Source of the DNA: Variovorax sp. WDL1
GTDB lineage: Bacteria; Pseudomonadota; Gammaproteobacteria; Burkholderiales; Burkholderiaceae_C
Reading direction: 5' to 3'
DNA length: 64,000 nucleotides
Assembly (NCBI RefSeq): GCF_001541225.1
Contig: NZ_LMTS01000148.1
Span: 17,675 to 81,674 of the forward strand
Part shown: positions 46,601 to 54,202 of the stretch, one piece after another
How positions within the stretch are numbered: the stretch's first letter is position 1
How the letters are laid out: every line of letters starts with the position of its first letter
Made by a program: the position numbers and the translations under genes
Notes under the pieces: model-generated
Seen by the model: the letters and a program-made list of their open reading frames with translations, nothing else
Told to the model about the DNA's origin: nothing
Database searches by the model: none

Positions 46601-47626
46601 CTACTTGGCGCTGGCGATGAAGCCGGCGTCGGTCATCAGCGTCCGGTGCGTGGTCTCGGCCGTCGCCAGCCACTTCGTGAAGGCATCGCCGGTCATGAAG
46701 GTCGGGTTGAAGGCGCCCTTCTCCATGTATTCCTTCCACTCCGGCGTTGCGGCCACCTTGTTCAGCAGGTCCACATAGAAGGCGAGCTGGTCGGACGTCA
46801 CGCCGGCGGGCATGAAGATGCCGCGCAGCATGGTGTAGTTGGTCGGCACGCCAGCTTCCTTGCAGGTCGGGATGTCATTCCACGACTGCGTGTCGGTGAC
46901 CTTGGTCTTGAAGGGCATGCGCTCGTCGTCGAACACGCACAGCGCGCGCAGCTTGCCGGCGCGCCATTGGGCAACCGCCTCGATCGGGTTGTTGACGGTG
47001 GAGTTCACATGGCCGCCCACCAGCTGCACGGCCACCTCGCCGCCGCCCTTGAAGGGCACATAGATGAACTTGGTGCCGGTGGCCTTCTCCAGCGCGACCG
47101 TGATGATCTGGTCTTCCTGCTTGGAGCCGGTTCCGGCCATCTTGAACTTGTTGGGGCCCGCCGCCTTGACCGCCGCGATGTACTCGCTCGCGTTCTTGTA
47201 GGGCTGCTCGGCGTTGGTCCAAAGCACGAACTGGTCGAGCGCCAGCATCGCGACGGGGGTCATGTCCTTCCAGTTGAAGGGCACGCCAGTGGCCATGGGC
47301 GTAGTGAACAGGTTCGACAGCGAGATGATGATCTTGTGCGGATCGCCCTTCGCCTCCTTGACCGCGAGGAAGCCTTCGGCACCGGCGCCGCCCGACTTGT
47401 TGACGACGATCAGCGGCTCCTTCATCAGCTTGTATTTGATGACGATGCCCTGCAGCAGGCGCGCCATCTGGTCGGCGCCGCCTCCGGTGCCGGCGGGGAT
47501 CACGAACTCCACCGGCTTGGCCGGCTCCCAGGCCAGCGCTGGCGTGGCGCCTGCCAGTGCGAGGACGGCGGCGGCAAGCGCCTTGGTGCCATGGGTCCGG
47601 GCGCGCGAAATGATGCTGTCGATCAT
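46601..47626 (-). CDS. tctC: Tripartite tricarboxylate transporter, binding protein TctC (Bug family)
   Basis: A 341-aa periplasmic binding protein. A signal peptide ends near residue 31 (ATPALAWEP). The Bug-family signature VEFVIPAGTGGGADQMAR follows. Substrate specificity (citrate, oxalate-related dicarboxylates, terephthalate and so on) cannot be read from sequence. Its neighbours suggest a C2-C4 carboxylate. The FNR-spaced palindrome upstream (47718-47731) links it to the Crp/Fnr regulator. ATG 47626 is chosen over the frame start 47731. Confidence 0.95.
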   Translation of the reverse strand: MIDSIISRARTHGTKALAAAVLALAGATPALAWEPAKPVEFVIPAGTGGGADQMARLLQGIVIKYKLMKEPLIVVNKSGGAGAEGFLAVKEAKGDPHKIIISLSNLFTTPMATGVPFNWKDMTPVAMLALDQFVLWTNAEQPYKNASEYIAAVKAAGPNKFKMAGTGSKQEDQIITVALEKATGTKFIYVPFKGGGEVAVQLVGGHVNSTVNNPIEAVAQWRAGKLRALCVFDDERMPFKTKVTDTQSWNDIPTCKEAGVPTNYTMLRGIFMPAGVTSDQLAFYVDLLNKVAATPEWKEYMEKGAFNPTFMTGDAFTKWLATAETTHRTLMTDAGFIASAK

Positions 47627-47717
47627 GTTGTCTCCTGTTGAAGCTTCGCTCTTCTTGAATGGAATCGCAGTGGAAATCCCAGTGCGGCAATGCTGCGCGC
47701 CGGCCGCAAAAGGCGGC

Positions 47718-47731
47718 TTGACCATGGTCAA
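47718..47731. promoter_or_regulatory. FNR-spaced palindrome upstream of tctC
   Basis: TTGACCATGGTCAA is a perfect 14-bp palindrome, 91 bp upstream of the tctC start codon and 131 bp upstream of the small protein at 47863. The half-site spacing and sequence equal those of the site between oxc and the Crp/Fnr gene. It is a candidate binding site for that regulator. Confidence 0.7.
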
Positions 47732-47862
47732 CTTTTCACAGATTCCGTATTCGGGTTAGCCCGCGAACGGGCGCGCGAAGGCGTCTGCATCGAAGCCCGG
47801 GAGGGTTGCGGGTAAACCCTTAAAATCGGTGCATTCCCCACTCGCAACCCAGGAGTACCCGC

Positions 47863-48099
47863 ATGTCAGCCCTTGACCGCTCGTCAGGCTCGCGCGCATC
47901 CGGCGGCTTGATCGGCGCCTTCAAGGCCTTCGCCGTCGAGGCCGGCGCGCTGCTCGATGCCTTGTTCAGCCCCGGCAGGATCATCGAAGAAGTCGAAGAG
48001 ATGCGCGCGCTGCACCAGCGCGCGAACGGCCTCGAGGCCACCGACCCGCAACGCGCCGCAGTGTTGCGCTGGCACGCCTCGCGCGTCGGGCTGCGCTGA
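47863..48099 (+). CDS. Small paralogous protein B
   Basis: A 78-aa soluble helical protein of unknown function, paralogous to the product at 31575-31814. Shared features are ALFSPGRIIEEVEEMRAL and the C-terminal HASRVGLR. The N-terminal 30 residues differ. A GGAG sequence precedes ATG 47863. It is divergent from the tctCBA operon and converges on a hypothetical gene with 2 bp between the stop codons. Confidence 0.82.
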   Translation: MSALDRSSGSRASGGLIGAFKAFAVEAGALLDALFSPGRIIEEVEEMRALHQRANGLEATDPQRAAVLRWHASRVGLR

Positions 48100-48101
48100 G
48101 C

Positions 48102-48428
48102 TCAGCGGCCCGCGGGCTGCTGCTCGAAGGGCTCGCCGTTCCAGCCGAGCAGCTCCGCCAGCCGCCTGACGATCCACCGGGCTTCGGCCGCGGAGACACC
48201 GGCCTCGGGGGTGTTCAACCCATCGTGGATGCGCATGAGGATCTCCGCTTCCGATGGCACCTCGACATGGTTCAGCACCTGCGCGTGCGAAACGAGGTGA
48301 TTGGCAAGGTCCTCGCAGACCTCGTAGCGCGCCCGCACTGTGGCGATGGGCTCGACCAGCCGCTGCCGCGCGTCGGTATGGAGCGCGAAGAAGGAAGGCG
48401 GGATGTGGATCTGGTAGTCGTCGGACAT
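48102..48428 (-). CDS. Hypothetical protein of the "ATPase with chaperone activity" type
   Basis: A 108-aa acidic protein (MSDDYQIHIPPSFFALHTD...YEVCEDLANHLVSHAQ...). I recall similar Comamonadaceae proteins named ATPase with chaperone activity, but no P-loop or other ATPase motif is visible, so the label is not supported. ATG 48428 is chosen. It ends 2 bp from the convergent small paralogous gene. Function unknown. Confidence 0.72.
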   Translation of the reverse strand: MSDDYQIHIPPSFFALHTDARQRLVEPIATVRARYEVCEDLANHLVSHAQVLNHVEVPSEAEILMRIHDGLNTPEAGVSAAEARWIVRRLAELLGWNGEPFEQQPAGR

Positions 48429-48443
48429 GTGCTGGCGTCCCAA

Positions 48444-48470
48444 GAAAAACGCGCCCGAAGGCGCGTCGTT
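48444..48470 (-). terminator. Intrinsic terminator with UUCG loop
   Basis: On the minus strand ACGCGCC-TTCG-GGCGCGT (plus-strand arms 48449-48455 and 48460-48466) is followed by TTTTC (48444-48448). A 7-bp GC stem, a UUCG tetraloop and a U run make a clear intrinsic terminator for the dbpA/small-basic-protein unit, placed before the next minus-strand gene. Confidence 0.85.
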
Positions 48471-48497
48471 CGTGCGAGGAAAGGAAGCCGGCCGGGC

Positions 48498-48668
48498 TCA
48501 GCCGCCCTTCTTGGCCCGCTTGCCCGGGTTCTTCTTGCTGCGGGTCGCGGTGCCGCGCTCCAGGCTCACCTTCTGGCCTCCGCCCATCTTGGGCAGGGTG
48601 TAGCCGGACATCGGAACGGGCTTGGGAGTGGCCTTGCGGTCGGCCTCGGTGCGGATCTTCTGGGTCAT
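48498..48668 (-). CDS. Small basic protein downstream of dbpA
   Basis: A 56-aa protein rich in Lys/Arg and Gly (MTQKIRTEADRKATPKPVPM ... SKKNPGKRAKKGG). The tail resembles an RNA- or ribosome-binding peptide. It lies 34 bp after dbpA, before a strong terminator, so it is probably co-transcribed with the helicase gene. Too short for a certain call; function unknown. Confidence 0.62.
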   Translation of the reverse strand: MTQKIRTEADRKATPKPVPMSGYTLPKMGGGQKVSLERGTATRSKKNPGKRAKKGG

Positions 48669-48702
48669 GGAGGGCTCGGTCAAAAAAGGGGGAAGGGCGA
48701 CA

Positions 48703-50109
<1,407 letters not shown>

Positions 50110-50120
50110 GGGGGCAGTGC

Positions 50121-50387
50121 TCAGCGGCGGGGGCCGTTGTTGCCGCCGGTGGGCGGCGGGCCGCGGCGTTCCAGGTGCCGGAACGTGATGCGGCCCTTGG
50201 TCAGGTCGTAGGGCGAGAGCTCCAGCGACACCTTGTCGCCGGCCAGGATGCGGATGTGGTGCTTGCGCATCTTGCCGCCGCTGTAGGCGATCAGTTGATG
50301 ACCGTTGTCCAGGGTCACGCGGTAGCGGGAGTCGGGCAGCACTTCGGTGACTGCACCGTTCATTTCGATCAGTTCTTCCTTGGGCAT
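50121..50387 (-). CDS. infA: Translation initiation factor IF-1
   Basis: An 88-aa S1-fold protein beginning [20 protein letters not shown] with the IF-1 core [20 protein letters not shown] and [20 protein letters not shown]. It helps start selection on the 30S subunit. It is 12-15 residues longer than E. coli IF-1, with a Pro/Gly/Arg tail, a form I associate with the extra infA copy of Burkholderiales. ATG 50387 is chosen. It is first in infA-dbpA. Confidence 0.94.
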   Translation of the reverse strand: MPKEELIEMNGAVTEVLPDSRYRVTLDNGHQLIAYSGGKMRKHHIRILAGDKVSLELSPYDLTKGRITFRHLERRGPPPTGGNNGPRR

Positions 50388-50823
50388 GAGGACCTCTGAA
50401 TGTTGCGTGGATGATTTCGAATCGGGCGCCTGCGCAGGGCGACACCGCCTTGCGCCTGAAAACAGTGAGAAGGGCGCGGGCCCGCCGGATCTGGCGCCCA
50501 CCGGAGCGGACAGCGCGCTCTATTCGCTTCAATGGAGTACGAAGGCAGTGGCGGCATTCATGGGCACCCGGTCTGGCGCACCAACACACTGCGTGAGCCG
50601 GCCGAGAGAGAGCCTGAGGAACCCAGGTCGGCCGGGGAGTGACGAATGCTTCGTCGACTATCGAAGCGAACCCCGCATTCTAACCGCTCTGGCATGACTG
50701 TTGCTCGGCGCCGCAACGCCATCGGCAAAGCCCATGGGCCCGGAACGACATCGCGGAGCAGGCTTGCGGGCGCGCGGACTGCGGCGCACCATCGCATCAA
50801 CCATCGTTCCGAGGAGCGCGGCC
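50388..50823. promoter_or_regulatory. Divergent region between infA and the HtrA-like gene
   Basis: 436 bp with no gene I can support; short frames here lack Shine-Dalgarno sequences and family character. It must hold both promoters. An 8-bp inverted repeat CCGGCCGA/TCGGCCGG (50598-50605, 50628-50635) encloses 22 nt and may form a leader hairpin or operator. The middle part has weak coding potential only. Confidence 0.5.
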
Positions 50824-51882
50824 ATGAAAGATCCAGCGTCGTCACGGCGGCTCCAGATGCTTGTCGCTGGGGTCTGCTGGCTGCTCCTGCTGGCCGCGGT
50901 TCCGCTGACCCTGGCCGCCACTCCGCCCCGGCCCGATGCTTCCTCCCGCCAGGTGCAGGCGCTGCAGCGCGCGGGCGACGCGGTGGTGGCGCTGCGCGTC
51001 ACCGCGACCGACGGCGCGACCTCGGCCGACAGCCTGGGCGTGCGACGCTCCGGCTCGGGCGTGGTGATCGGTCCCGACGGGCTGATCCTCACCATCGGCT
51101 ATCTGTTGCTCGAGGCCGAGACCATCGAGGTCATCACGCAGGACGACCGCACCCTGCCCGCGCGCCAGGTCGCTTATGACCTGGCGACCGGCTTCGGCCT
51201 GCTGCGGCCGTTGGTTCCCTTGCGGGGCATCGCGCCGGTGCCGTTGGTGGGGGTGGCCGGCCTGAGCCCAGGCGAGCCCCTGCTGGTCGCCACCGGCAGC
51301 AACAGCGGCACCGAGGTGGGCTTCACCCGGCTGCTGGCCGTGCGGCCCTTCTCGGGCTACTGGGAGTACCACATCGAGTCGGCATTGTTCACCAGTCCAC
51401 CAGTGCCCAATCACAGCGGGGCGCCTCTCTTCAACCGGGATGGCGAGCTGCTGGGCATCGGCAGCCTGTTCGTGCTGGAGGCAGGGGACGGCAAGGAGCA
51501 GCGGGTGATCCCGGGCAACATGTTCGTACCGGTCGAGCTGCTGCGGCCCGTGCTGGACGAGATGCAGGCCACCGGCCGCAGCAGCGCCAGCATCCGGCCC
51601 TGGCTGGGCCTGTCCTCGTCGGAGCGCAACGGCCAGGTGCACATCGTGCGCGTCGACCGCCAAGGGCCCGCGCTGGCGGCCGGGCTCCAGCCGGGAGACG
51701 TGGTGCTGGAGGTGGACGGCATCCAGGTCGCCACACTCGAGGCCTTCTACAAGCAGCTCTGGAAGCTCCCGGCGCCAGACGCCGAAGTGGAGCTCACGGT
51801 GCAGCAGGGCTCCGAGACGCGCAAGGTGCGCGTCCATGCAGTGGACCGCATGAAGACGCTGCGCAAGCCGGCCGGGATCTGA
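50824..51882 (+). CDS. HtrA/S1C-like protein with PDZ domain, protease site degenerate
   Basis: A 352-aa exported protein. A signal peptide or anchor ends near residue 32 (LTLAATPP). A trypsin-like fold covers about 45-240 and a PDZ domain about 258-340 (GPALAAGLQPGDVVLEVDGI). In HtrA the catalytic His lies in NNHV; here the segment is TIGY (Tyr93). The Asp position reads Gly123 (ATGFGLL). The Ser segment NHSGAP keeps Ser198 but has lost GNSGG. It is thus probably a non-proteolytic binding or adaptor protein of the periplasm. It converges 1 bp from the isomerase gene. Confidence 0.86.
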   Translation: MKDPASSRRLQMLVAGVCWLLLLAAVPLTLAATPPRPDASSRQVQALQRAGDAVVALRVTATDGATSADSLGVRRSGSGVVIGPDGLILTIGYLLLEAETIEVITQDDRTLPARQVAYDLATGFGLLRPLVPLRGIAPVPLVGVAGLSPGEPLLVATGSNSGTEVGFTRLLAVRPFSGYWEYHIESALFTSPPVPNHSGAPLFNRDGELLGIGSLFVLEAGDGKEQRVIPGNMFVPVELLRPVLDEMQATGRSSASIRPWLGLSSSERNGQVHIVRVDRQGPALAAGLQPGDVVLEVDGIQVATLEAFYKQLWKLPAPDAEVELTVQQGSETRKVRVHAVDRMKTLRKPAGI

Positions 51883-51883
51883 C

Positions 51884-52942
51884 TCAGCGCCGGATGCCCA
51901 GCGTCCGGCGGTTGGCCGCGCTATCGATGGCGCCGGCCGCGAAATCGTCGAAGGCCCTGTCGGCCACGCGGATGATGTGGTCGGCGATGAACTGCGCGCC
52001 CTCGCGCGCCCCGTCCTCCGGGTGCTTGAGGCAGCACTCCCACTCCAGCACCGCCCAGCCGGGGAAATCGCAGGCCGCCATCTTCGAGAAGATGGCGCCG
52101 AAGTCGACCTGGCCGTCGCCCAGGGAGCGGAAGCGTCCGGCCCGGTCGATCCAGGGCTGAAAACCGCCGTAGACGCCCTGCTTGCCGGTCGGGTTGAATT
52201 CCGCATCCTTCACATGGAAGATCTTGATGCGCTCGTGGTAGTGGTCGATGTACGCGAGGTAGTCGAGCTGCTGCAGCACGAAGTGGCTGGGGTCGTACAG
52301 CAGGCAGGCGCGCGGATGCTGGCCCACGCGCTCCAGGAACATCTCGTAGCTCACGCCATCGTGCAGGTCCTCGCCCGGATGGATCTCGTAGCAGACATCG
52401 ACGCCGGCATCGTCGAAGGCGTTGAGGATCGGCAGCCAGCGCCGCGCCAGTTCGTCGAAGGCCTCCTCGATCAGCCCGGGCGGGCGTGGCGGCCAGGAAT
52501 AGAAGTAGGGCCAGGCCAGCGCGCCAGAGAAGGTGGCGTGCGCCGTGAGGCCGAGGTTCGCCGAAGCCTTGGCCGCCAGGTACAGCTGCTCCACGGCCCA
52601 GGCCTGGCGCTTCATCGGATCGTTGCGCACCTCGGGGACCGCGAAGCCGTCGAAGCCCGCGTCGTAGGCCGGGTGCACCGCCACCAGTTGGCCCTGAAGG
52701 TGGGTCGACAGCTCGGTCATCCGGATGCCGTGCCGCGCGAGCGTGCCCTGCACCTCCTCGCAGTAGGTCTTGCTCTCCGCGGCCAGGCGCAGGTCGAAGA
52801 GCCGGGGGTCCCAGCTCGGAATCTGCACGCCCTTGAAGCCCAGGCCGGCAGCCCAGCCGGCGATGGCGTCGAGCGAATTGAAGGGGGCGCTGTCGCCCGC
52901 GAACTGGGCCAGGAAGACGGCAGGGCCCTGGATGGTCTTCAT
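51884..52942 (-). CDS. Sugar phosphate isomerase/epimerase family protein
   Basis: A 352-aa AP-endonuclease-2-fold TIM barrel (FLAQFAGDSAPFNSLDAIAG, ATFSGALAWPYFYSWPPRP, CYEIHPGEDLHDGVSYEMFL, LLYDPSHFVLQQLDYLAYID, IFHVKDAEF, VLEWECCLKHPEDG). Glu, Asp, His and Glu in these motifs form the likely metal site. Homologues include inosose- and sugar-isomerases/epimerases. Substrate unknown. ATG 52942 is chosen. It has its own upstream region shared with the divergent amidotransferase-type gene. Confidence 0.85.
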   Translation of the reverse strand: MKTIQGPAVFLAQFAGDSAPFNSLDAIAGWAAGLGFKGVQIPSWDPRLFDLRLAAESKTYCEEVQGTLARHGIRMTELSTHLQGQLVAVHPAYDAGFDGFAVPEVRNDPMKRQAWAVEQLYLAAKASANLGLTAHATFSGALAWPYFYSWPPRPPGLIEEAFDELARRWLPILNAFDDAGVDVCYEIHPGEDLHDGVSYEMFLERVGQHPRACLLYDPSHFVLQQLDYLAYIDHYHERIKIFHVKDAEFNPTGKQGVYGGFQPWIDRAGRFRSLGDGQVDFGAIFSKMAACDFPGWAVLEWECCLKHPEDGAREGAQFIADHIIRVADRAFDDFAAGAIDSAANRRTLGIRR

Positions 52943-53112
52943 TCGATCACTCCTGTCTGTCGAGTCGCACGCCAAAGAGGAGGATCCTATCGCCGCGGCG
53001 CTGTCCGACGCAGCGGCGGGGTGTGCTGTCCACTGCGAGGGGCTTTGGAACGTTTCACAATGCTTGTACCGTTACAGAAGGCGCGCGGCCCCAGCGCGGC
53101 GCCTTGATCGCG

Positions 53113-53994
53113 ATGCCACAAACCGTTTCCGGCCGATTGAAGATCGGCCTGTCCGCCTGTTTTTCCCACGCCGACCCGGCGCGCTCGCTGTTCACCAACA
53201 AGACGCTGCAGTACGTCGAGCAGTCCATCACCCATTGGCTGATGTCGGCCGGCGCGATGGTGGTGATGGTGCCCTGCCCCACAGGCGAGACGGCGCGCGG
53301 CGACACCAAGCTATCGCACTACGCGGAATGGCTCGACGGCGTGGTGATGCACGGCGGCGCGGACGTCTGGCCCGGCAGCTACGGCGAGGTGCCGCTGAAG
53401 GACGCCTGGGTCGGTGACCGCGTCCGGGACCTCTACGACCTCGCGCTCGTCGAGGCCTTCGAGGAGGCCGGCAAGCCCATCTTCGGCGTGTGCCGCGGCC
53501 TGCAGCTCATCAACGTGGCCTTCGGCGGCACGCTCTACCAGGACATCGAGGCGCAGCATCCCAACGCGCTGCGGCACCGCGATCCGGTGACCTACGACCA
53601 GAACTTCCACGAGATCGGCTTCGCGCCCGGCTCGCGGCTGGCGAAGCTCTATCCGGGCATCGAGCGTGCGCGGGTCAACAGCATCCACCACCAGGGCGTG
53701 AAGGACCTCGCGCCCGGCTTCGAGGTCGAGGCCTGGAGCATTCCCGACCGTGTGCCCGAGGCCATCCGCCGCAAGGACGGCCGCGGCCGCAGCTACATCG
53801 CCGCCACCCAGTGGCATCCGGAATTCCACAAGTACGGCAGTACCGAGACGGTGGACGACACACCGATCCTGGAAGACTTCCTCTGGGCCTGCGCGACCGC
53901 GAAGGTGAGCCCCAGGGGGCCGCTGCGCACCGCGCCCGGCCGCATCCGCAACCGTGCTGCGCGGCTGCTGCGCCAGGCGCTGCTGATGCGCTAG
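53113..53994 (+). CDS. Gamma-glutamyl-gamma-aminobutyrate hydrolase family (peptidase C26)
   Basis: A 293-aa class-I glutamine-amidotransferase-fold hydrolase. The nucleophile Cys is in PIFGVCRGLQLINVAFGG (about residue 128). The catalytic His is in ATQWHPEFH (about 236), and VMHGGADVWP is the oxyanion-side loop. PuuD-type enzymes release GABA from gamma-glutamyl-GABA in putrescine breakdown; no puu genes are adjacent. ATG 53113 is chosen over an upstream frame start. It converges 2 bp from a small lipoprotein gene. Confidence 0.88.
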   Translation: MPQTVSGRLKIGLSACFSHADPARSLFTNKTLQYVEQSITHWLMSAGAMVVMVPCPTGETARGDTKLSHYAEWLDGVVMHGGADVWPGSYGEVPLKDAWVGDRVRDLYDLALVEAFEEAGKPIFGVCRGLQLINVAFGGTLYQDIEAQHPNALRHRDPVTYDQNFHEIGFAPGSRLAKLYPGIERARVNSIHHQGVKDLAPGFEVEAWSIPDRVPEAIRRKDGRGRSYIAATQWHPEFHKYGSTETVDDTPILEDFLWACATAKVSPRGPLRTAPGRIRNRAARLLRQALLMR

Positions 53995-53996
53995 CG

Positions 53997-54179
53997 CTAG
54001 TCGCGCGAGGAGCGGTTGTGCGTGCCGGTGACGGCCGCGTCAATGGTTCCGAACACCGTCACCCCGCTGCTGCTGCCGATGGTCGGACGCTCGCCGTTGG
54101 CGGCCCCGGGCGACGACGCACACCCCGCGACGGCGCCCAGCGCCACGATGAAGCACAAGGCGGAAACGAGCTTCTTCAC
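53997..54179 (-). CDS. Small lipoprotein
   Basis: A 60-aa protein starting at GTG 54179 ((M)KKLVSALCFIVALGAVAGCASS). AGGAA precedes the start. A lipobox VAGC has the lipidated Cys near residue 19. The mature 40 residues are Gly/Ser/Thr-rich (GSSSGVTVFGTIDAAVTG). It follows topB by 23 bp. Function unknown. It sits in a long spurious frame antisense to neighbouring genes, so the ATG-only ORF view hides it. Confidence 0.7.
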   Translation of the reverse strand: MKKLVSALCFIVALGAVAGCASSPGAANGERPTIGSSSGVTVFGTIDAAVTGTHNRSSRD

Positions 54180-54202
54180 TGGATCTTCCTTTCGTCGTTT
54201 GG

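Noticed and set aside
48102..48428. ATPase function
   Set aside because: No Walker A or B or other nucleotide-binding motif; the name is carried over from database labels I recall.
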